Origin: Chrysochromulina tobinii
Lineage: Eukaryota; Haptophyta; Prymnesiales; Chrysochromulinaceae
Assembly: GCA_001275005.1 (NCBI GenBank)
Contig: JWZX01003005.1
Location: forward strand, 1-15,057
Length of the DNA: 15,057 nucleotides
Direction of reading: 5' to 3'
Shown here: one piece after another, positions 7,751 through 14,753 of the stretch
How positions within the stretch are numbered: the stretch's first letter is position 1
How the letters are laid out: each line of letters opens with the position of its first letter
Notes under the pieces: generated by a model
Seen by the model: only the letters and a program-made list of their open reading frames with translations
What the model was told of the DNA's origin: nothing
Databases searched by the model: none
Made by a program: the position numbers and the translations under genes

Positions 7751-8422
7751 TCATTCGACCCGAACCTGCACACTTCTTGCACCACCACCATTCAGACTCT
7801 GTCCGATTCTTACCCGGCTATCAAGATAGACGGCATCAAAGATGCCAGTAGTACGCAGCCCAAACTCAAAGGTTCGGCTATCAAAGACTGGCAGGGATAG
7901 GCACGCATCGCCACCGCCAAAGCACAGGCCACCCTGGGTGATTTGGGCTCGGAAGCGCTTCGGTGCTATCAAATCAGCCGGATCGTCCTCAGAGAGGCTG
8001 CCACTCACGCGCACCTCAAGTGCGGAACCAAGTAGTTGGCCAACGTTTGTCACCGTGGATTCGCCAAAGATCTGATAATTCTCGTTGAAAGGGAGTTCCG
8101 GGAAGGGGATGCGTCGATCCACAATAGCACCGGCGATACCGGGCTGTATGTAGGCAAGGCGCCACTTGCCTCGAAGAACGTTGGCGTCCACTGGCGCGTG
8201 TAGATTTGCAACCTCGTCCACAAGAGTGTCAAGCGCAGGCCTCTCTGCCGCTGTCCACTGCGACGGCCGTCGGCCTTCACAGAGCGCTAACAGCCGAGCC
8301 GGTGCGTCGCTGGTGATGGCAGTGGCGGCGTGAACAGCGCCGATGTTGCAGTTGAATGCGAGGCACGCGGCGGCGACGACCGAGTGTCGCGCAAGCGTCG
8401 CCGCCGACAAAAGGCGAAGGCG
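7751..8422 (-). CDS. Plastid lipid-associated protein (PAP/fibrillin), 5' exon not identified
   Basis: The frame encodes a PAP/fibrillin domain, the family of lipid-binding proteins of plastoglobules and thylakoids. The conserved features, numbered from the TTG at 8410, are LLALCEGRRPSQWTAAERPA (40-59), the beta-strand opener RGKWRLAYIQPG (80-91), a central barrel with NYQIFGES and TNVGQLLGSALEV, and the closing signature DAVYLDSRVRIGQS (192-205) followed by VQVRVE. The frame holds no ATG anywhere and is closed 5' by a TGA at 8425-8423, so the start must lie in an upstream exon. One possible acceptor AG is at 8311-8310 (caccag|cgacgc), which would begin the exon just before the conserved domain. 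Alternatively the Ala/Val-rich stretch at residues 10-29 is part of a plastid-targeting signal. The C terminus is complete. The domain points to a photosynthetic host. Confidence 0.85.
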   Translation of the reverse strand, partial: RLRLLSAATLARHSVVAAACLAFNCNIGAVHAATAITSDAPARLLALCEGRRPSQWTAAERPALDTLVDEVANLHAPVDANVLRGKWRLAYIQPGIAGAIVDRRIPFPELPFNENYQIFGESTVTNVGQLLGSALEVRVSGSLSEDDPADLIAPKRFRAQITQGGLCFGGGDACLSLPVFDSRTFEFGLRTTGIFDAVYLDSRVRIGQSLNGGGARSVQVRVE

Positions 8423-8425
8423 TCA

Positions 8426-8916
8426 ACATGTTCGCCGTTTCGCTTTATGTTCCGCCGGAAGTCCGCCGAAAGACGGAACTTGTGAGAGATTCGGGTCCCG
8501 CCAGAAGCGAAGGCCCGACCCACCGATCCGCGAAAAAATCAGAGGCTACAGGCTTTTGTGTGCAATCATGTAGAATGTATAATAGCGTGTTACTGTTAGG
8601 GGGCGTCTTGCGCGTCTTCCTACTTCCCACTACAGTCAACTTCCTTGTGGTATTACTTTCATCTTTCTGGAAGTATTCTGGAAGCAACCAACATGCCGAC
8701 GTATAAAGTACTCACACCAAACAAAGAGAAACATCATGCGCCCCGCATGCACCAGACGTATGCATACAAAACCACATGACAACAGCGGATCACCTGCTGG
8801 CGTATGCGCCGAACCGCACGCGCCAGGGTCCACTCCGTGTCGTGCGCCCATCCCACCACGGCTACGCCGTCCTCCTAAGGCCTAAGAAATGCACACGGTC
8901 TCGCGCGCGGCCCGCC
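8426..8916. other. Region between the fibrillin 5' side and the NSA2 3' end
   Basis: These 491 bases must include the 5' part of the fibrillin gene (possible exon, intron and promoter) and the 3' UTR of NSA2. Bases about 8570-8770 are noticeably AT-richer than the flanks, as expected for intron or UTR. I could not identify a first exon for the fibrillin. A plus-strand frame ending at 8706 has a hydrophobic tail (MYNSVLLLGGVLRVFLLPTT) but no family resemblance. Confidence 0.45.
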
Positions 8917-9702
8917 TCAGACGAGCAGCACCGCGTTTATGCAGCCGTCGTTCTCAGGATGGTTGGTCACCTGCGCGTACTTGCCCCAGACGACCTTGCC
9001 GCTGGGTGTGACGAGGCCGAGGTCAGAGCAGTTAACCTCGATGATGGTGCCTTTGGTGATCACACCGAGTGACGTGTACAGTGGCGACTGTGGGTTCTTC
9101 TTGATGCCGATCAAATCGAGGTTGAATGTGGCTTTGAGCTCCGGGTGCGTCACGTGGGCCTTCTTGAATCGCAGCGCGGCGGGGCGAATGAAGCGCTCTA
9201 GTTTGGGCGGCTTGCGCGTGAACGACTCGCCCACAAAGGTCACCTTGTTCACTTGCCGCTTCCACTGCTTCTTCTGCCGCTTGCCCGACTTGACGATCTT
9301 GAAGACCTCGTCTTCGCCCATGGGCTTCACTTTGGGAATCGGCACGTTCCACTTGCCGGCCTTCTCCTTGCGCTTCTGCTTGATCGAGTTGGATAGCACT
9401 TTGGCGTGCGACATGCCCTCGCGGTCGAGCAGGTACGCGGGCACCGCCTCGCTGTCGTCGCGCTGCTCGGCGACCTGGTGCTTGTTGAGCCGCTCGCCAT
9501 GCATCTTGATCTTTTTCTTCATGACCGCCTTCTCGGCGTAGCGCTTCTTGTTGAACTGCTTCGCTTTGAGGCCGCGCACCTTCTTTGCGATCGCCGAGTT
9601 CAGGTGGTTGCCACGCGCCTCCTTTTTGCGCGTGCGCTCCTCGTGATCAAACCGGCGGCCCTGCCGCTTGCGGAAGAGCTCGATGTAGTCGCCCTGCGCC
9701 AT
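8917..9702 (-). CDS. NSA2: Ribosome biogenesis protein NSA2 homologue
   Basis: The 261-aa product matches NSA2 (TINP1 in animals) almost from end to end. NSA2 is a nucleolar factor of pre-60S particles needed for 27S pre-rRNA processing. The diagnostic stretches are [14 protein letters not shown] at the N terminus, basic helices to about residue 75, [20 protein letters not shown] (87-106), [20 protein letters not shown] (107-126), [14 protein letters not shown] (161-174), [17 protein letters not shown] (177-193), and the C-terminal beta domain [19 protein letters not shown] (206-224) ending in [11 protein letters not shown]. That last part is related to the ribosomal protein S8e fold. The ATG at 9702-9700 is chosen because it gives the usual N terminus and a length of about 260 residues; the upstream in-frame extension is not family-like. 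There are no introns. A possible small gene starts 50 bases upstream on the other strand. Confidence 0.97.
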   Translation of the reverse strand: MAQGDYIELFRKRQGRRFDHEERTRKKEARGNHLNSAIAKKVRGLKAKQFNKKRYAEKAVMKKKIKMHGERLNKHQVAEQRDDSEAVPAYLLDREGMSHAKVLSNSIKQKRKEKAGKWNVPIPKVKPMGEDEVFKIVKSGKRQKKQWKRQVNKVTFVGESFTRKPPKLERFIRPAALRFKKAHVTHPELKATFNLDLIGIKKNPQSPLYTSLGVITKGTIIEVNCSDLGLVTPSGKVVWGKYAQVTNHPENDGCINAVLLV

Positions 9703-9752
9703 GGTTGCTTGTGAGGAAACGGCAGAGACACGGACGCCGGGGACGGCCAGCA

Positions 9753-9896
9753 ATGTCGAAGGCTGCGGAACGGCGGCCGCTCAGCGTGGAGACGAAGCAG
9801 GGCCAAGCAGCACGACTCCGCGCTGCAATCTCCGCACCGACGGACGGCCTCGTGGAGTTCCTCGAGGCGCTCCGACGTCCTCCTAAGTTTGTGTAA
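9753..9896 (+). CDS. Possible small ORF or first exon, head to head with NSA2
   Basis: A 47-aa frame begins with ATG at 9753 and ends with TAA. Its composition is protein-like: an N-terminal basic segment, then [20 protein letters not shown] as a probable helix, and a basic-aromatic end RRPPKFV. Codons are GC-ending in the manner of the neighbouring genes. I recognise no family. It could be a complete microprotein, the first exon of a longer gene (a weak GT donor lies in the final codons at 9890), or chance. The 50-base gap to the NSA2 start would be a shared bidirectional promoter if it is real. Confidence 0.3.
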   Translation: MSKAAERRPLSVETKQGQAARLRAAISAPTDGLVEFLEALRRPPKFV

Positions 9897-10103
9897 CCAC
9901 TCGTCTCGATGAGTGGTTTTGAACATACCTTGGGCAGGTGTTTTGGACATGCTGGGTTTTTGTGGCATTCGGTCTGATCCCATTGAATGTCGCTGGTCTT
10001 TGTCGTTGAGGGTGGACGTTGCCAGCTTGCCACGCGGTTTATACGCGGCCTTCGCGGGGCAACTCGGGTACATGTACGCGCGTGTTCGCGTTTTACGTGC
10101 TGC

Positions 10104-10180
10104 GAGTGGCACGTGGTATTGGTAGACACGACGGACCTTGAGACCCCCTTGTTGAGACCATGTTCCAGTTCAAATCCCGT
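10104..10180 (+). pseudogene. Decayed tRNA-Leu-like sequence
   Basis: The stretch gtggtattggtagacac is close to the D-arm of bacterial and plastid leucine tRNAs (GTGGAATTGGTAGACAC, one difference). It is followed by ccttgaga at the expected anticodon-loop distance, a longer variable segment, and gttcaaatccc in place of the T-loop. gttcaaatc also fits the internal B-box consensus. The T-stem, anticodon stem and acceptor stem do not pair, so a working tRNA is unlikely. A plastid-derived insertion or a tRNA-derived SINE remnant would both fit. Confidence 0.35.
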
Positions 10181-10193
10181 TCAAATTACTGCA

Positions 10194-10262
10194 TAGGAAT
10201 TCCTAATAACAAGTACAGACAACCTACATTGTAAAGGAAAAAAGGAAGCCTACATGTAGGCT
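10194..10262. repeat. Two perfect palindromes
   Basis: taggaattccta (10194-10205) and agcctacatgtaggct (10247-10262) are perfect palindromes of 12 and 16 bp, separated by 41 bases. The shorter phrase cctacat also occurs at 10223. No function is evident. Confidence 0.9.
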
Positions 10263-10571
10263 ACAAGCACGGTGAGAGTCGACGGATAAACGGAGAACAT
10301 CATGATCGAGACACAACACGGAAAGAGCACGAGCGGGAAGGAGACCAGGAGGAGATTGGAGACACGCACACTCGCACAGGGTGCTAGCCTGCGTCCCTCA
10401 GAGTATGATAGAGTATCGAAAAGTGAACATGAACTTGAAGTTGAACTTTGAGACCAATGATCACCGTCACGGGCTAAATATCATCTGTCGGAAGCACCGC
10501 TCTTGAACCATTCTTCATCTTTCTTTTGGAGGATTCGGTTAGGAATCGGAAAGGAATAGTGGGCGTCCCTG

Positions 10572-12760
10572 ATGAGCGACGAAAAGGCCATTGCATCAAG
10601 AAGGTCGCCCGCCTTTCGCTCTTACCCATCAAGAGGCCCGTCGGCGCCCCCCCAGCAGCAAAATCGCTGGCTTCTGCGACCCCAGTCCCACTCGCACGAC
10701 CCATCGTCCTCTGCCTTGGTCCCCAAGCACTCACTCTTTTGCTCCTTTCCTCCATCGGCGCAGGAATCCCGGTCAGTCCATACGTCCATACCCCTCCTGC
10801 TGCCTGAAGAGGACCCTGGCCCGCGGAAGCTAGCTCGCGACGTACTGATGCCACATGATCCCAAACGCAAGCGATGGACTGCGTGTGGCGTGTGCACCGC
10901 CTGCGTCGCCACAGATTGCGGTGCGCTGGCGCAGCACCCATCCCACCGTCTTGATTGCGGCTTGATGCCTGCAATGTACGGCCCCTTCCGACGGTGCCGC
11001 CACGGATTTTCACGCTCCCCTTATCAGGTGACTGCATAAACTGCATGGATAAGGCCAAGTTTGGCGGCCACGGTACGCTCGCCATCTGCTCCTGAGCGTG
11101 ATCCTTTTACCGCTCTCCCTACGCTGTGCGTGCCTGTTCACGATGCGCTACCTTCTCTTGCGGGCGGTGTCTGGCGCTATGATCGTCGTTTTGCTGATTG
11201 GCCATGGCTGCACTGACCCCCACAGCCCCCTACGATTGCCGCTGCCAATCTCACTCTTCTTATGCGCATGCTACGTTGTGTGGTCGCAGGCGTGCGCAAG
11301 CAGTCGTGCACCATGCGGCGGTGCGTGCGCATGACGAGCAACAGTTCGACGAGCTCGGGCTCGAGCAAAGCGACGAGCAAGCACGGCTCAGATCGCGGCG
11401 AGGTCCATCCCTCCGACCCCGCCAAGGGCTCCACCTTCGGCGCTCCTGATGGTCCAAGGACCTCTGAGGAGCAATCCCTGTTCTGGGCCGCCGTCTCTGG
11501 CTGCATGGCACTCACTGGGCAGCCAGCGGGCAGTGGCGAGGACGACGAGGACACCGCCATCGTGCCGCCGCACGGCTATGGCGGCTCGCGCGACAGCGGC
11601 TCCTCATCGCCGCACTCGCCCGCCCACTCGTCGGACTCGGGAGGAGGCACCGACCAGACCTACTCCGGCCACAAGCGCATGCTCCAGGATATGGTCGGCG
11701 GTGGCTACGGCGGCGGCTACAGCGGCTACGGCGGTGGTGGGCATCTCGGCTACGATCTGCCGCGCCAACGTCCTTCGTGGACGGGCGCGGGCGGACTGCC
11801 CGGAGGTGCTTTCACCGGTCAGAGCTCCTTCTGTTGCAAGCTCGCAACGCTTCTGGTGCGTGATAGTCCGAGCACAATCGCCCCGCCCTCCTCCTGCGCG
11901 GCTTGCCTTGATGCGCCGCCAACCTCATCGCCCCACCCGCTCACGCGCGCTCTCCCATTCCTGATACCTATGGCAGGCGCAAGACAAGCGGCTGGTTGCA
12001 CAGCCGATCGCCCTGCGCGCATTGCGGCGCGCAGGCGTCATTGAGGCCTCGTCGCCTTCGGGGCTCGCCACCTCCTTGACCGACCCCTCGTTGGTCGGAC
12101 ACCTGACCACCTGCCTTGCCGCCGCCGCCGGCGTGCCCGCCGAGGACTTGAATCAACCCCCTGGCGCGCTCGCGCCTGGCGCGCTCGCGCCTGACGCCCT
12201 TTCGTCGACGCTGCATCTCACTCGAGACAGCTCATTTGGAGTTTCGTCGACGCTGCATCTCACTCGGGACAGCTCATTTGGAGTCGGGGGGCTCGCCCTC
12301 GCTTCTGCTAGGAGGCTCGCAGCTGCCGCGTGCAGAGCCGCGCGTCGTGCACTCGTCGGAGCTGCGCCAGCATGCCTCGCGGATGCTGCTGCCGATGGCA
12401 CCGGCGCCGGCACCCTTGAATCCGCACGCAGCGGTCGCCGAGCCGGCCAGCGTGAGTGGCGTGCATGCGGCCATTGACGCAGCTGCCGCTCTCGCGAACA
12501 CACGCGTTGTGGACTGCCGCTTCGAGGGCGTCGTCGGCGACGCCGAGCGCTGCGGAGGCAACGGCCGGGCGGGGACGAGCATCTACAGCAGCATGGGAAG
12601 CTCGTCGGGGTCGACCTCGATTCCCCACTTGCTTAGCCTCGTCGCGCAGAATGAGCTGCTCGCGGCGAGCAACGGTGCGTCGGCGGCGAGTGCCATGCGC
12701 GCGCTGCCGCCCTACCTGCCGGCCGCGGTACCACGAGTCGTCAAGGGCCATGAGAGCTGA
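10572..12760 (+). CDS. CXXC zinc-finger protein, four exons, one-base frame break in exon 4
   Basis: Proposed exons are 10572-10920, 11028-11072, 11290-11855 and 11977-12760. Joining the first three yields a complete CXXC zinc finger (about residues 101-143): RWTACGVCTACVATDCG from exon 1, DCINCMDKAKFGGH from exon 2, then GVRKQSCTMRRCVRM in exon 3. The eight cysteines (105, 108, 111, 116, 119, 122, 138, 143), the DCG, KFGG and KQxCxxRxC motifs all agree with the family, which binds unmethylated CpG DNA in CFP1, MLL, KDM2 and DNMT1. All three introns are GT-AG. The rest is Ser/Gly-rich, with GGGYGGGYSGYGGGG in exon 3 and Ala/Ser-rich helices in exon 4. In exon 4 the frame changes at a G6 run (12286-12291). 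Removing one G joins GVIEASSPSG...SSFGVGG to SPSLLLGGSQLP and continues to the stop at 12758, about 580 aa in total. As read, translation stops at 12477. The N terminus is uncertain: a pyrimidine-rich tract with cag at 10761-10763 could be a further acceptor. Confidence 0.75.
10921..11027 (+). other. Intron 1 of the CXXC gene
   Basis: This 107-nt intron starts gtgcgc and ends ccccttatcag. It interrupts the glycine codon of the DCG motif (phase 1). Removing it places DCG directly before DCINCMDKAKFGG, exactly as in known CXXC domains. Confidence 0.85.
11073..11289 (+). other. Intron 2 of the CXXC gene
   Basis: This 217-nt intron starts gtacgc and ends tggtcgcag, phase 1. Splicing joins KFGGH to GVRKQSCTMRRC, restoring the last two zinc-ligand cysteines. 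Without it the frame stops after AICS. Confidence 0.85.
11856..11976 (+). other. Probable intron 3 of the CXXC gene
   Basis: This 121-nt segment starts with gtgcgt and ends with tatggcag, phase 0. It joins ...CCKLATLL to AQDKRLVAQPIALRALRRAG. The downstream frame is open only from 11965, so some splice here is needed. The exact donor is less certain because accg|gtcaga at 11818 is an alternative in another phase. Confidence 0.55.
12202..12285 (+). repeat. 42-nt in-frame tandem duplication in the CXXC gene
   Basis: Copies 12202-12243 and 12244-12285 differ at two bases (a/g and t/c). Both encode SSTLHLTRDSSFGV, so the differences are silent in that frame. This supports frame A being the coding frame up to 12285. 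It ends immediately before the G6 run where the frame changes. Confidence 0.95.
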
Positions 12761-13551
12761 GCGAGGGGAGCTGCCATCAATGGGCGGGGTGCCGTATTGC
12801 GGGGCGACCAAGAGCGCTGCCTCATGCACCGCGCGTGTCTCGCTACAACCCAGCTACAGCCCAGCTACTCGCCTCCACGACCATGAGCTCCTGACGGACT
12901 GGATGCGCACAATCTGTATATTTCTGAATGATGTGGAGAGATGAGTAGGAGGGCGTTCGGCATGGTGCTGCGACAACTTCTCCTGGATGCAGAAACCTTT
13001 GGTCTACGATCTCGAATGTGCAGTGGGAAGTGGGGACCATCGGACATTGGAGACAGACAGAAAGCCTTAGAGTGAGAGAGAGGGTGAGAGAGAGAGCGCG
13101 AGGACGTATCGATGGGCACAGAATGTGCCCACACCTCGCGCGTGTTTCGAACGCGAGGCCGAGGAAGCGGTCCTCGCTGGCGGAATCAAACCCGGAGTGC
13201 GATCATTTCGTCGAGCTCAGGCTCAGAGTGTTCAATTCTATGTCAACGAAAGTGTGTTCACGGCCAAATAATCGTGCGAAAGCTCAGCTGACCGGGCCCG
13301 GGCCCGCGCGGGCGGTGCCGCTACATCCCAAACTAAGGGGTCGCGCGATTTCTGGGAAATGAGCTGAAATCGTCCTCGAGTGTTATCTTTCGTTTTTTTA
13401 CACCTATTTCGAAGATCTGCGGCTTGTCGCAATTTGCGGAATATGGCCCGTGAATCGCACGCAGCTGCAGATTCGAACGGATTGTGTAAATTACACCGAA
13501 TACCCCGCGGGTCTAGGAGCATGACTCGAATCACATTATACACTCACGGAT
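12761..13551. other. Intergenic region between convergent genes
   Basis: No convincing gene is seen in these 791 bases between the stop of the CXXC gene (plus) and the stop of the RING-like gene (minus). It holds a GA-rich patch (about 13070-13100, gagagag runs) and a GC palindrome cgggcccgggcccg at 13293-13306 overlapping cccgcgcggg at 13303-13312. Frames on both strands show no recognisable domain. Confidence 0.55.
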
Positions 13552-14454
13552 TCAAACAAGAGCACGCCTCACCGAGTGGACAGGCTGACGACACCACGGA
13601 CAGCTGTGCGTGCTCAAGGGGACCCACAGCTTGCGCCCACGCCGCACGCGATTCACACCGTGCACCCCATCTGTATAACCCGTATCGACTGGGTCATTGT
13701 GACGTCGGAGCCACTCACCTAGGCAACGCGCACACACTCCCTGTCCGCAGCAACGCATTCGGCGCACGGCAGACGCACCCGACTCATCTGCCTCCTCGCA
13801 GTAGTTGGAGCCGATTGAGCATGCTTCACACCCATGCTCGTCCATCAGAAACGCACGCAACCTGATGGCCCTGGGTCCATCAGCAACACAGCCGTCGGAG
13901 TCGTTCCGGGCATCGAGATGCCGCTTCAGCTTATACAGCTGCCTCTCCCGCCGCTCCGCTGCGTGGCGCTCAGCTTTAGCCTCAGCCTCTGCAACGGCGA
14001 GCGAGGTGGTGGTGAGTGCGGCAAAGGGCTCGGCGGCGGCGGGCTCGGCGGCGGCGTTCTTGGCGGCGGTGGGTTCAGCGGCGGCGGAGACGAGGGCGGC
14101 AGAGACGAAGGCAGCGGAGACGGGGGCAGCGGGGGCACACACAAGCAGCGCTAAGGCACCCGCAGCCTTCGGTTGTGCTAGAGCGAGTCGAGCAGCATCA
14201 CATTTACTCCGGAGGATACGCGTACGACGGGCCGATGCGTGTTTGGGGAGCTTGATGTCCTCGTCGCTGAGCCGCGGCCGCCCATTTATCCCCGCCACGA
14301 TGTTCAGCAGCTCAGTTGGCGGTTCTATTCCCGCTTCTTGAAGGTCTCTGAGGCGCTTCCTCTGCTTAGAGCGTCTGTTGCGCAACGTCTTGGGCGCGAA
14401 TTCCGTGCGCTGTTGCGGTGTCGTTGGCGCGACGATCATTGGCGCGACGATCAT
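13552..14454 (-). CDS. RING-like zinc-finger protein (possible E3 ubiquitin ligase)
   Basis: The 300-aa product opens with MIVAP twice, a result of a 15-nt tandem DNA repeat (ggcgcgacgatcatt), so ATG codons at 14454 and 14439 are both possible starts. Residues about 20-40 are strongly basic (RNRRSKQRKRLRDLQEAGIE) and are followed by an Ala/Pro-rich low-complexity region (about 97-160) and a charged helix (AEAEAKAERHAAERRERQLY). The C-terminal 95 residues carry paired cysteines in RING order: Cys209/Cys212, Cys235/Cys236, Cys241/Cys244 in CCGQGVCARCLGEWL, and Cys285/Cys288 in SCPWCRQPV. The final CPWCRxPV is typical of RING fingers, but no histidine takes the usual place between pairs two and three, so this is a variant or C4C4-like RING. 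E2 binding and ligase activity are inferred only. There is no membrane segment. A TACCGGTA palindrome lies 45 bases upstream of the start. Confidence 0.65.
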   Translation of the reverse strand: MIVAPMIVAPTTPQQRTEFAPKTLRNRRSKQRKRLRDLQEAGIEPPTELLNIVAGINGRPRLSDEDIKLPKHASARRTRILRSKCDAARLALAQPKAAGALALLVCAPAAPVSAAFVSAALVSAAAEPTAAKNAAAEPAAAEPFAALTTTSLAVAEAEAKAERHAAERRERQLYKLKRHLDARNDSDGCVADGPRAIRLRAFLMDEHGCEACSIGSNYCEEADESGASAVRRMRCCGQGVCARCLGEWLRRHNDPVDTGYTDGVHGVNRVRRGRKLWVPLSTHSCPWCRQPVHSVRRALV

Positions 14455-14753
14455 TGGCGCGTCGAGTGAGCTGGCGGTAAACTCCCCGCCCAGGGTGTTA
14501 CCGGTAAGATGGAGCTCGAGGGAGGGACACTTTGTGACGCCCTGTCAGTGAACGATAATGATTCGATTCGCGGACCACACAACCACTACACTCAATCTCG
14601 GCGAACGACTCCGCTCGGCTATTCTCGCCCTGTTCTCGCCTCAGCTCGGTCTTTTCTCTCGCCTCAGCTCGGTCTTTTCGCAAGAACCACCTAGTGCTCC
14701 GCTCCGCTACGCTACGCTATGGGGCCTAATATGCCGTCCGTGCTACACACCTC
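14455..14753. other. Upstream region of the RING-like gene
   Basis: This spacer contains a single TACCGGTA palindrome at 14499-14506 and a 22-nt direct repeat (tctcgcctcagctcggtctttt at 14634-14655 and 14657-14678). No gene is evident. Confidence 0.6.
14499..14506. promoter_or_regulatory. Sixth TACCGGTA palindrome, upstream of the RING-like gene
   Basis: The same 8-bp palindrome that is clustered at 4424-4499 occurs here within ttaccggtaa. It sits 45 bases before the start codon of a minus-strand gene, a position compatible with promoter or 5' UTR. A regulatory role is inferred. Confidence 0.4.

Larger units (their letters stand above)
9897..10571. other. Intergenic region with tRNA-like relic and palindromes
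   Basis: No convincing gene is seen in these 675 bases. The region is AT-richer after 10180. It contains a tRNA-Leu-like sequence (10104-10180) and two perfect palindromes (10194-10205 and 10247-10262). The 5' UTR or an upstream exon of the CXXC gene may lie at its right end. Confidence 0.5.

Noticed and set aside
8939-9541. 200-codon plus-strand frame opposite NSA2
   Set aside because: NSA2 is a near full-length family match on the minus strand, so the plus frame is its shadow.
9600-10129. Minus-strand frames of 160-170 codons overlapping the start of NSA2
   Set aside because: They overlap the NSA2 5' end in other frames, are Arg/Ser-rich and show no family character.
10474-11085. 203-codon minus-strand frame opposite the CXXC exons
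   Set aside because: The plus strand carries the CXXC motif with consistent splice sites, while the minus frame has no recognisable domain.
13293-13312. GC-only palindromes cgggcccgggcccg and cccgcgcggg
   Set aside because: Short GC palindromes are expected in sequence this GC-rich and no second copy or context gives them a role.
13460-13490. gattcgaac, which resembles a B box of a minus-strand tRNA
   Set aside because: The flanking bases do not form a T-stem and no D-arm lies at the right distance.
13238-13543. Minus-strand 101-codon frame between the CXXC and RING-like genes
   Set aside because: No domain, mixed composition, and no supporting context. Likely chance.
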